34,691 nt of DNA, taken from positions 1 through 34,691 of the forward strand of contig CAZFVR010000018.1 in the NCBI GenBank assembly GCA_964522215.1, given 5' to 3'. Each line of letters opens with the position of its first letter. Position 1 is the stretch's first letter. Source of the stretch: CAG-390 sp964522215. Lineage in GTDB: Bacteria > Bacillota > Clostridia > Oscillospirales > CAG-272. Below the pieces are notes generated by a model. That model saw only the letters and a program-made list of their open reading frames with translations, did not search any database and had not been told where the DNA came from. Shown here one piece after another: positions 6,828-13,496 of this stretch. A program made the position numbers and the translations under genes.

Positions 6828-8327
6828 ATGAAAAAGATAACAGCACTCCTGCTCGCAGGACTTATGCTCATCGCACTTCTCGTCTCCTGCGCGCAAAACA
6901 ACACCACGAACAACGGTGAAGAAAGCACTACAGCCAATATCGAAAACACGGTCGCACCCGTGACCGATGATGCAACGGTCGACGATAACGGCTACGAGCT
7001 TGACTCGCTCCCCGCAAAGCTTGACTATGGCAACGAGACCATAACCATGCTTATTTGGGACGACTACACCATGACCGAGTTTTTTGACGTTAATGAAACG
7101 GAGGACAGCATATCCGCCGCTATTACGGCAAGAAATTCAGCTGTAGAATCCCGCCTTGGCATAAAGCTTGACTTTGTCGGCACGCCCGGCGGCGATACGA
7201 AAATGAACGACTATATGAAAAAGGTCGCAGCAGATGCCTCTGCCTCCCCTTGCGAGTATGACATATACGCAACATACAGCCGCACGCCCCCGCAGCTTGC
7301 ACTTCAGGGATATACACATAACCTGCTTGACACCGAATATTTCGATGTTGATAAGCCCTGGTGGCCTGCCGCACTTATGGACGAGTGCATGATAAACGGC
7401 AAGCTTTATTTCTGCTCCGGCGATATCTCCACAAACCTCCTTTGGATGATGACCGGAACCTTTTACAACAAAAAGCTGCTTGAGGATTACAACATCGAAA
7501 AGTCACCCGCCGAGCTCGTTAAGAGCGGTGAGTGGACCTTTGACCGCATGATAGAGATGGTCAAGGACATCTACGAGGATGACGGCGACACCAAAAAGAG
7601 CACCGGTGATAAGTACGGTCTTGTACTTTACGAGATCAACATCGATGCTTTCCAGACGGCGGCAGATATCACCTCCATAAAAAAGGATGCCGACGGCACT
7701 CTTATCATCAACCCCGACTTCTCCGGCGAAAAGCAGATAGATCTGGTCTCCAAGATCCACGGGCTTTTGGAGACAGATGGTGTTTACCACAGCTCCAAGA
7801 CCTCGATACGTGATATCTTCTTTGAAGAGCGTGCACTGATGATCACCGACCGTGTATTTATTGTTGCCGGCAAGGATAACAGCAACAACAAAAACCGTAT
7901 TCAGTTTGATTACGGCATCGTTCCCCAGCCCAAGTACTCGGTAGATCAGCAAAAGTATGTTACCAGCGTGGGACATCCCTTTACCATGTACGCCGTTAAC
8001 ACAGGATCGCCGAATGTTGAGGCCGCAGCCACCGTTATTGAGGCTATGGGCTCGGCAAACTTCCGCAGTGTAACGCCCAAGGTATTTGAGGCCGCAATGA
8101 AGATACGCTACGCCAGCGATTCGGAGGCGGGATCCATGTATGATATCATCCGCGGCGGCATCAGCTTTGATATGGGGCGTCTGTACTCCAAGTCGATGAA
8201 TGATAACACAGCAAACCTCTTCCGCAAGGCAGTTCTTGCAGGATCTAACTACAACACCCTCTACAAGGTAGCCAAGCCCTCCATACAAACAGGTCTTGAC
8301 ACCATAAACGAGGCATATAACAAGTAA
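6828..8327 (+). CDS. Extracellular solute-binding lipoprotein (family 1, sugar ABC type)
   Basis: This 499-residue protein has a lipoprotein signal peptide ending in LLVSC, with Cys21 as the expected lipidation site. A Thr/Asn/Glu-rich linker follows, then a two-lobe binding-protein fold. The segments LLDTEYFDVDKPWWP, FCSGDISTNLLWMM and TFYNKKLLEDYNI are characteristic of sugar-binding proteins of clostridial ABC importers. It would capture a sugar or oligosaccharide outside the membrane. The start is ATG 6828, preceded by GGAG at 5 nt; the frame is open further upstream but carries no signal sequence there. No permease or ATPase gene is present nearby, so it must work with components encoded elsewhere or act as a free-standing receptor. 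It has its own promoter and follows the FAD oxidoreductase by about 200 nt. Confidence 0.87.
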   Translation: MKKITALLLAGLMLIALLVSCAQNNTTNNGEESTTANIENTVAPVTDDATVDDNGYELDSLPAKLDYGNETITMLIWDDYTMTEFFDVNETEDSISAAITARNSAVESRLGIKLDFVGTPGGDTKMNDYMKKVAADASASPCEYDIYATYSRTPPQLALQGYTHNLLDTEYFDVDKPWWPAALMDECMINGKLYFCSGDISTNLLWMMTGTFYNKKLLEDYNIEKSPAELVKSGEWTFDRMIEMVKDIYEDDGDTKKSTGDKYGLVLYEINIDAFQTAADITSIKKDADGTLIINPDFSGEKQIDLVSKIHGLLETDGVYHSSKTSIRDIFFEERALMITDRVFIVAGKDNSNNKNRIQFDYGIVPQPKYSVDQQKYVTSVGHPFTMYAVNTGSPNVEAAATVIEAMGSANFRSVTPKVFEAAMKIRYASDSEAGSMYDIIRGGISFDMGRLYSKSMNDNTANLFRKAVLAGSNYNTLYKVAKPSIQTGLDTINEAYNK

Positions 8328-8352
8328 TATCAACAATATTACAAACTATCAA

Positions 8353-8400
8353 AAAACATCGTTCGGCGCTTTGGCATCGAACGATGTTTTTTGTGTTTTT
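8353..8400 (+). terminator. Bidirectional terminator between the binding protein and the two-component operon
   Basis: A 13-bp perfect stem (8353-8365 with 8378-8390) is followed by TTTTTTGTGTTTTT on the plus strand. On the minus strand the stem ends in TTTTTTGATAG, so it can end both the 6828-8327 transcript and the minus-strand operon that ends at 8437. Confidence 0.8.
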
Positions 8401-8436
8401 ATAGTTTTCAATCAAATAAGCAATCAGAGCAACCAT

Positions 8437-8889
8437 TCACCGCATAAGCTCATCCGTCAGGCGCAAGACCTCCGGTGCGGCTTTTTTTCTTGCACACTTA
8501 AGGGTAGTGGTGTAAACAGGATACGCCAAGGCAAGGATGACAATGCCCAGCACGCCGGCCGCAATACCGATCGGCAGGGCGATATCGCCAAATAACGCGC
8601 CGAGGTCGGACATAACAAGGCTCATGCCCATACCCATGATAAGCGTGCCTATGATGCCGACGGTGATGGATGCCACCGTGGCCTTTTTGTTTACCGCCGC
8701 ATCTATTGCACGCAGACGTTCAATACGGCTCTCCAGCCGCGGCAGATATTTGTTGCGGATATTTTCTATCTCCTCGCGGCTGTCCGCCGAATATGTCATT
8801 TTAAAGGTCTCGCGCTCACCATCAGCCTTTGCCGACGTCTCATTCAGCGCCATATCCTCGCGGCGCTCTGCTTTTTCGTTTTCTTTCAT
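8437..8889 (-). CDS. Two-helix membrane protein of unknown function
   Basis: This protein of about 150 residues has a charged, helical N-terminal half with a likely coiled coil (SREEIENIRNKYLPRLESRIERLRAID). Two hydrophobic segments separated by a short loop follow, then a cytoplasmic tail containing APEVLRLTDELMR. Similar clostridial proteins are sometimes labelled dihydropteridine reductase, but no reductase motif is visible and I do not support that name. The start is given as ATG 8889. A GTG at 8901 directly behind GGAG would add four residues. It lies 21 nt after the multi-pass membrane protein and is the last gene of the two-component operon, so it probably shares its regulation. Confidence 0.7.
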   Translation of the reverse strand: MKENEKAERREDMALNETSAKADGERETFKMTYSADSREEIENIRNKYLPRLESRIERLRAIDAAVNKKATVASITVGIIGTLIMGMGMSLVMSDLGALFGDIALPIGIAAGVLGIVILALAYPVYTTTLKCARKKAAPEVLRLTDELMR

Positions 8890-8910
8890 TACTATATACA
8901 CTTCTCCAAA

Positions 8911-9813
8911 TTATTTTTCTTTTTGGCTTTTGGCTCCCCCGCCCTGCCTTATCATATACACGGCCATGGCGATGATCAAAAGCGAAACACCGGCACAGCT
9001 GAGAGCAAGAAAGAGCCTGCGTGTGCCAGCGCTCATCTCCGCTCCGCTGAATGTACTGAGCATGGTGTTCTCAAGCGTCAGCATCGATACGCATGCGGAT
9101 GCAAGCGATATGGCCTTTGATGCCGAAAATGCGGGACTGTTGTATTTTCTGTATCTTATGATATTAACTATCGCAACCGTGAGTGTTGCAAAGGTGTATG
9201 CCGCCATGGCTATGGTGATCACCTCATGATGCACGGCGCCGCCGTCGCGGATCATATAAAGGCTCATACCGGAGAGCGCAAGGTTCATCACCAAAAACAC
9301 CCGGCCACATGCGCGATATCTTTTAAGCTCAAGCTCGGGGCACTCGCCCGGACGGTGGCGAAGGGTATATCCCGCCAAAGATACCCGCATTGTGGCAAGG
9401 GAGGCGTAGTAAACGGCCAGCGAATAATACCACGCCGAGCGATGGTATATGCCAAGCCCCAGCTGCAGGGCGGCATACGCGCCGTTCCACAAAAGACTGC
9501 AAACCAGTGTTACATTTACCCGCAGGCGCGGGTCGCCAAACCATTTTACCGCGTATTTGTTGTTCCGTTTGAGGTCCTTTGCAAACCGCACCATCTGCGG
9601 GATGCGCAAGCACCAAACCGTCAGCGTGTAGAACGCAAAAACATAGGCGGCAATGCGCAGCGGCGAGGTCTCGGGTAGCCGGAGCATGGCATATACCAGT
9701 GCCGCCGTGGCCACCGGCAACAGCAAAAGCATTATTGCAATATGCGGAAAAAGGCAACAATGCATTATTCTTTTTGCTTTTTCCTTTGACTTTTCTTTCA
9801 TATCGGCGCTCAT
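8911..9813 (-). CDS. Multi-pass membrane protein coupled to a two-component system
   Basis: This 300-residue protein has about seven predicted hydrophobic segments connected by short basic loops. I do not recognise a named domain. Its ATG overlaps the stop of the histidine kinase as ATGA, which indicates tight translational coupling. It is therefore probably either the effector of the signalling pathway or a sensory partner of the kinase, which has almost no outside domain of its own. The C-terminus is basic (GGGAKSQKEK). A role in envelope stress or in sensing a membrane-active compound is plausible from context only. Confidence 0.68.
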   Translation of the reverse strand: MSADMKEKSKEKAKRIMHCCLFPHIAIMLLLLPVATAALVYAMLRLPETSPLRIAAYVFAFYTLTVWCLRIPQMVRFAKDLKRNNKYAVKWFGDPRLRVNVTLVCSLLWNGAYAALQLGLGIYHRSAWYYSLAVYYASLATMRVSLAGYTLRHRPGECPELELKRYRACGRVFLVMNLALSGMSLYMIRDGGAVHHEVITIAMAAYTFATLTVAIVNIIRYRKYNSPAFSASKAISLASACVSMLTLENTMLSTFSGAEMSAGTRRLFLALSCAGVSLLIIAMAVYMIRQGGGAKSQKEK

Positions 9814-10886
9814 TGCTCCCTTGCTATACGCACGGTGAATGTAGTACCGTGCCCCACTCTGCTCTCAACGCTTATCTCGCCGTGCAGTATATCCACTACG
9901 CGCTTGACCAACGCCAGCCCCAAGCCGTTACCCTGTGTGGCGTGCGAGGTGTCGCCTTGATAGAATTTTTCAAATATATGACTGCCAACCTCTGCTGTCA
10001 TGCCGCAGCCCGTATCGCTGACCTTGACCATGGCATATTCACCGTCCGGATCAAGACTTACGAACACTCGCCCGCCGGGCGGGGTGAATTTAAATGCGTT
10101 TGAAAGCAAATTGTTCCAAACAAGCTCCAAAAGCTCATCATCCGCAACAACGAACACATCCTCCGCAATGTCGGTATCAAGCTCGATCTCCGCCCTCTCC
10201 CAAATGCTCTCGTAACGCAAAATGCACTCGCAAAGCTGTTCGCCAAGGTCAAAGCGACGCGCCCCGGGGAATATTTTTTGGTTTTCCAGTCTGTTGAGCT
10301 TTAGGATATTCGTCATCATGTCCGCCATGCGGCGCGAGCCGTCGGTGACACCCTTTGCGTACTCTATCCTGCGTGCATCGTCAAGCTGCGGAGCCTGCAG
10401 CAGTGTGCCGTAGTTTTGCATTACGGCCAGCGGGGTCTTCATCTCATGCGAAACATTGGAGATAAAATCCGTCCGCAGGGTCTCAAGACTCCCCAACTCC
10501 TCCGCCATTTTATTAAAGCTGTCAATTATCGCGTTGTAGTTATCATCCGTCACCAATCTCCCCACAGGCTCTATACGTACGCCAAAGTTGCCGCGCACCA
10601 GCTCTCCCGTGGCATCGGCTATGCGTTTGGTTATGCGCTCGGTGGTAAGCTTGCGGCGGATAAGATCTATCAGCGTTATAAGCACACTGAGAAGTATAAC
10701 GCTCAAAAACGTAAGCTTTGCCGCGCGGTTAAGTCCCTCTCCGGTCAAAACAAGGCCAAGATCCTTGGCAAGCGTGCTGACGAACAGCGACATGGTACAG
10801 CTGACGAGCAGCGCCACGAGCAGAAAGAATACAAGGTAATGATATGCGGCGCGCACGATGCGCTCCCAAAGGCCGCGGCGCTTCAC
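9810..10886 (-). CDS. HAMP-containing sensor histidine kinase with a minimal extracytoplasmic loop
   Basis: This 358-residue membrane kinase has TM1 at about 15-37 and TM2 at about 57-76, separated by only about 19 residues. A HAMP-like linker (about 77-133) and the phosphoacceptor box FISNVSHEMKTPL with His147 follow. The N box LVWNNLLSNAFKFTP, the G1 box VSDTGCGM, the F box FEKFYQGD and the G2 box GNGLGLALVK complete the ATPase domain. It should autophosphorylate and pass phosphate to the response regulator encoded just upstream. The short loop suggests sensing within the membrane or through a partner protein. The start is GTG 10886, overlapping the regulator's stop as GTGA. Its own stop overlaps the next gene as ATGA. 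Confidence 0.9.
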   Translation of the reverse strand: MKRRGLWERIVRAAYHYLVFFLLVALLVSCTMSLFVSTLAKDLGLVLTGEGLNRAAKLTFLSVILLSVLITLIDLIRRKLTTERITKRIADATGELVRGNFGVRIEPVGRLVTDDNYNAIIDSFNKMAEELGSLETLRTDFISNVSHEMKTPLAVMQNYGTLLQAPQLDDARRIEYAKGVTDGSRRMADMMTNILKLNRLENQKIFPGARRFDLGEQLCECILRYESIWERAEIELDTDIAEDVFVVADDELLELVWNNLLSNAFKFTPPGGRVFVSLDPDGEYAMVKVSDTGCGMTAEVGSHIFEKFYQGDTSHATQGNGLGLALVKRVVDILHGEISVESRVGHGTTFTVRIAREQ

Positions 10887-11557
10887 GACTTGATCACCGC
10901 CTTGTAGCCGAGACCGTGCACGGTCTTGATCTCAAGATCCTCACACGCCGAAAGCTTTGAGCGGAGCTTGGTCATGTAAACATCAACCGCTCGCGGCGCG
11001 GTATCGGTATCCGCATCCCAAAATTCATCCATCAGCTGCGTGCGGGTAAAGGTCTTTTTGGGATAGCTGAGCAGCTTGTAAAGGATAGAAAACTCGCGAT
11101 TTGTAAGATTTATCTCCTCTCCGTCAAGGTACGCCGTGTGCTCGTCGGCATCCATTATAAAGCTGCCTATCTCAAGCTTGCGGGAGGCCGCTATCTTTGC
11201 CCGCCGCAAAAGCGCACCGATGCGCAAAAACAGCTCGTCAAGATCTATCGGCTTGACCATGTAATCGTCAACACCTATGCGAAAGCCGCGCTGCTTTGAT
11301 GCAATATCATCCCGCGCCGTCATAAAAAGGATGGGGATCTCCGCATTTGTATCCCGCACACTGCGGGCAAATTCAAAGCCGTCAACGCCCGGCATCATGA
11401 TATCCGAAACTATCATATCAAACATGCTGTCATAAAGTGCATCATATGCCTCGCCGGCGCTGAGGCACCCAACCGCCTCATATCCGCTGTTATTTAAAAA
11501 GGTACAAACGGTGCGGTTAAGCTCCCTGTCGTCCTCAACTACCAATATCTTAAACAT
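10883..11557 (-). CDS. OmpR-family response regulator
   Basis: This 224-residue cytoplasmic transcription factor has an N-terminal receiver domain with acidic residues EDD at 8-10, phospho-acceptor Asp52 in SDIMMPG and the conserved Lys in VKPIDL. The C-terminal winged helix is of the OmpR/PhoB type (LTNREFSILYKLL, FTRTQLMDEFWD, VDVYMTKLRSKL). It is phosphorylated by the kinase encoded next and is expected to bind tandem sites with 11-bp spacing. The start is ATG 11557, preceded by GGGAG at 6 nt. The gene heads the operon. The divergent intergenic region contains a large inverted repeat that is the obvious candidate binding site, implying autoregulation and control of the small repeat protein at 11763. 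Confidence 0.92.
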   Translation of the reverse strand: MFKILVVEDDRELNRTVCTFLNNSGYEAVGCLSAGEAYDALYDSMFDMIVSDIMMPGVDGFEFARSVRDTNAEIPILFMTARDDIASKQRGFRIGVDDYMVKPIDLDELFLRIGALLRRAKIAASRKLEIGSFIMDADEHTAYLDGEEINLTNREFSILYKLLSYPKKTFTRTQLMDEFWDADTDTAPRAVDVYMTKLRSKLSACEDLEIKTVHGLGYKAVIKS

Positions 11558-11591
11558 CAGTCTCTCCCGGGCTTTTTATTACTCTGGCTTT

Positions 11592-11706
11592 ATTATAGCA
11601 TTTAAATGTTTCTGTTTTGTTTGCGTTTTTGCCAAAGATAATTTTTTTGCCGCAAACAAAACAGAAACAGTTTGCAAAAACATCTCAAACACGGCCTCGG
11701 TATAAT
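11592..11706. promoter_or_regulatory. Divergent regulated promoter region with a 19-bp inverted repeat
   Basis: Two perfect arms, 11607-11625 and 11651-11669, flank a 25-nt spacer. Each arm carries AAACA twice, 11 bp apart, the usual layout of an OmpR/PhoB-type tandem site. The minus-strand TATAAT for the response regulator occupies 11597-11592, 9 nt from the left arm. The plus-strand TATAAT for the repeat protein occupies 11701-11706. Neither has a recognisable -35 hexamer at the right distance, which fits activator-dependent transcription. Both leaders end in the same CCCGGGAG ribosome-binding site. Control by the adjacent response regulator is inferred. Confidence 0.7.
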
Positions 11707-11762
11707 ATAGGCATAAGAAAAAGATCGGCCAAGGCCGAACAAGTAACCCGGGAGAATAAAAA

Positions 11763-12080
11763 ATGACAAGCATGAACAAAAAGAACAACGCCGCAAAGGC
11801 AAACAAGAAAACAAGCAAGGGCATATGCGGAATGGTCACACGGTGCGGCCGCACTCTCACCTGCGCATACGAGAGGATAGCAAACGGCGTTTGCGGCGGC
11901 TATCTTGCAATAGAGCGCGGCGTGTGCGGCGGTTACAAAAGGATCGAGCGCGGCGTATGTGATGGCTTTACGCTTATATGCGACCTATTTATTGAAACAT
12001 TTTTCTCGCACGATGGTGAGAGCGTTGCCGAGACCCGTGCGCGGCTCGCCTCCTGCGCGGAGGAGCTCGGCAAGCGCTGA
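11763..12080 (+). CDS. Small cysteine-containing protein with 11-residue repeats
   Basis: This 105-residue protein has a Lys/Asn-rich N-terminus. Three tandem 11-residue repeats (37-47, 48-58, 59-69) follow the consensus xxIExGVCGGY, and the protein ends in a charged tail (HDGESVAETRARL). Similar small clostridial proteins have repeats of the type YKKIEDGVVGGY; here each repeat has Cys where relatives have Val. Eight cysteines are spread along the chain. An 11-residue period fits an amphipathic helix lying on a membrane or packing in bundles, but no function is established. There is no signal peptide or membrane helix. The start is ATG 11763 with GGGAG at 8 nt; ATG 11772 is internal. It diverges from the response regulator, so it is probably a target of that system. 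Confidence 0.75.
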   Translation: MTSMNKKNNAAKANKKTSKGICGMVTRCGRTLTCAYERIANGVCGGYLAIERGVCGGYKRIERGVCDGFTLICDLFIETFFSHDGESVAETRARLASCAEELGKR

Positions 12081-12095
12081 CAAAGATACATAACC

Positions 12096-12142
12096 AAAAA
12101 ACGCACAATGTGACGTGCCGCAGCACGTCACATTGTGCGTTT
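12096..12142 (-). terminator. Perfect 20-bp terminator hairpin between convergent small genes
   Basis: Arms 12099-12118 and 12123-12142 are fully complementary around a CGCA loop. On the minus strand the stem runs out into TTTTTTGG, serving the Cys-rich gene at 12161-12421. On the plus strand the T run is only TTT, so termination of the repeat-protein transcript may be weaker. Confidence 0.8.
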
Positions 12143-12160
12143 CAAGTCATAAGCACTCGA

Positions 12161-12421
12161 TCAAGCGTTCTCGGCAGGTGCGGCATCCTGATCGTCATCG
12201 ACCTCTATCTCAAGATCGTCACAATCATCATCCTCATCGCAGAAAAGATCATCGCAGTCGCAGCAGTCATCACAGCAATCATCGCAGCAGCACTCGCAAG
12301 CACGGTTTGCAAAGAATCTGTAAGCGGCATAAGCGGCGGCAACAACAGCCAGTGTAACACCGGCGGTGATGGCAATTACCTTGCCGTATTTCGGCTTTTC
12401 GGGTTTACTGAAAAGGCACAT
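12161..12421 (-). CDS. Cys/Asp-rich single-pass membrane microprotein
   Basis: This 86-residue protein has a short basic N-terminus (Cys2, lysines), one transmembrane helix at about residues 14-34 and the sequence RFFANR. An extraordinary tail follows: 11 cysteines between residues 42 and 67 interleaved with Asp/Glu (for example CCCDDCCDDCCDCDD), then an acidic end. By the positive-inside pattern the tail's side is ambiguous, since both flanks of the helix carry positive residues. Clustered Cys plus Asp suggests binding of soft metal ions or dense disulfides or acylation; none of this is proven. It has an ideal ribosome-binding site (AAAGGAGG, 8 nt), its own promoter and a strong terminator. 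That makes it a real gene despite its low complexity. It sits beside the two-component and repeat-protein genes. Confidence 0.82.
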   Translation of the reverse strand: MCLFSKPEKPKYGKVIAITAGVTLAVVAAAYAAYRFFANRACECCCDDCCDDCCDCDDLFCDEDDDCDDLEIEVDDDQDAAPAENA

Positions 12422-12470
12422 AGGGGTATCCTCCTTTTAAAAAAATATTCTCGAAATGTTCTATAAATAT

Positions 12471-12498
12471 AGTATATCATATTTTCCCCAAAATGCAA
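12471..12498 (-). promoter_or_regulatory. Promoter of the Cys-rich microprotein
   Basis: On the minus strand TTGCAT (12498-12493) and TATACT (12476-12471) are separated by 16 nt, about 50 nt upstream of the start. Confidence 0.65.
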
Positions 12499-12556
12499 CC
12501 CCTTTATTATAAAAAAATATGTAAACTTATTTTTAGCGACCACGCACCGCGCCGCC

Positions 12557-12585
12557 TTGACAAAGAGATGGCATCGTGTTATAAT
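12557..12585 (+). promoter_or_regulatory. Consensus sigma-A promoter cut off from its gene by a MITE-like element
   Basis: Perfect TTGACA (12557-12562), a 17-nt spacer and perfect TATAAT (12580-12585). The inverted-repeat element begins 3 nt after the -10 hexamer, so transcripts for the Ham1-prmC-ddl genes would carry the whole element in their leader. Confidence 0.8.
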
Positions 12586-12587
12586 TA

Positions 12588-12764
12588 TTAAGGCACCACC
12601 GCGCAATTCACGGCTGGCGCCTTTTCCGTCCACTTGCTTGCATAAGATCCGTCATATTTCACAATTTTCCTTCGCGTAGGATAAGCTGCGCGCGCGAAAA
12701 TTTGTTTCATCTGACGAATTTTTTGACGGCGCAATTGAACGAAAAGAATTGTGCGGTGCCTTAA
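12588..12764. mobile_element. MITE-like element with terminal inverted repeats
   Basis: The left end (12588-12609, TTAAGGCACC then ACC then GCGCAATTC) matches the complement of the right end (12746-12764, GAATTGTGCGGTGCCTTAA) except for a 3-nt insertion and one mismatch. Both ends finish in TTAA, which may be the target duplication or part of the repeat. The 177-bp interior has no coding frame and contains further self-complementary stretches, including another CAATT/AATTG hairpin and an AATTTTC/GAAAATT pair. The size, terminal repeats and lack of a gene fit a non-autonomous miniature transposable element. No transposase with matching ends is in the window. Confidence 0.6.
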
Positions 12765-12797
12765 GATCAGAATGTACGCAAAGATCGGAGACATATC

Positions 12798-13490
12798 ATG
12801 GAACAGGACAGCCGAAAAAGGATACTGCTCGGCACGGGCAATAAAAGCAAGCTTGCATACCTGCGGGGTCTTTTTGATGGGACGGGCGTTGATTGCCTTT
12901 CCCCCGCCGATGTGGGACTTGTCGGCTTTGATGCGCCCGAGGACTGCCGCACCGCCGAGGATAACGCCATAGAAAAGGCACGTGCGTGGCATGCCGCGAC
13001 CTCACTGCCGGTGCTGACGCTTGATGCAGGTCTGCTTTTTTTGGATCTTCCCGACGACCACCCGGATCAGCCGGGCGTTCATGTTCGTCGCGCACCCGGG
13101 CACATAATGGATGACGAGGAGATGCTTGAGTATTTTGCGGCGCTCGTTCACCGCAACGGCGGGCGGCTTCGCGCCGCGTGGCAGGATTCCTATTGTATGA
13201 TGGCAAGCCCCGATGACTACCGCTCATTTACATTCACGCGGGATATGCTTGCCGCAAACGCATTTTTGATGGTAGATACCCCCTGCGCCGCGCGTGTTCC
13301 GAATTGGCCGATCAACAGCATAAGCGTAGATATTGCCACCGGCAAGTATCAACCCGAGATGACGGATGAAGACCGCCGCGCGGCACTGAAACACAGTGCC
13401 GCTCAAGCTGACGATTCGATTGCACCTGCGCAAAAGCTTACCGAGTGGATAAAGATCACCTCCGCCGAGCTGTTTGCTGATCGCCCCTGA
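12798..13490 (+). CDS. Divergent Ham1/RdgB-like non-canonical purine NTP pyrophosphatase
   Basis: This 230-residue cytoplasmic protein has the Ham1 landmarks: LLGTGNKSKLAYLRGLF at the N-terminus (nucleotide-binding TxNxxK-like loop), an EDNAIEKARAWH helix at about 53-64, and LTLDAGLLF in place of the usual DSGL active-site strand. RdgB enzymes hydrolyse ITP, dITP and XTP to keep deaminated purines out of DNA. The middle of the protein departs from classical RdgB, with no SARYAG segment, so this may be a paralogue with another nucleotide substrate. The start is ATG 12798, with GGAG 7 nt upstream. prmC follows after 6 nt, so the two are co-transcribed. Confidence 0.72.
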   Translation: MEQDSRKRILLGTGNKSKLAYLRGLFDGTGVDCLSPADVGLVGFDAPEDCRTAEDNAIEKARAWHAATSLPVLTLDAGLLFLDLPDDHPDQPGVHVRRAPGHIMDDEEMLEYFAALVHRNGGRLRAAWQDSYCMMASPDDYRSFTFTRDMLAANAFLMVDTPCAARVPNWPINSISVDIATGKYQPEMTDEDRRAALKHSAAQADDSIAPAQKLTEWIKITSAELFADRP

Positions 13491-13496
13491 GCCGCC

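Noticed and set aside
8437..8889. Dihydropteridine reductase function for the two-helix membrane protein
   Set aside because: The label is used for similar clostridial proteins, but there is no nucleotide-binding or reductase motif.
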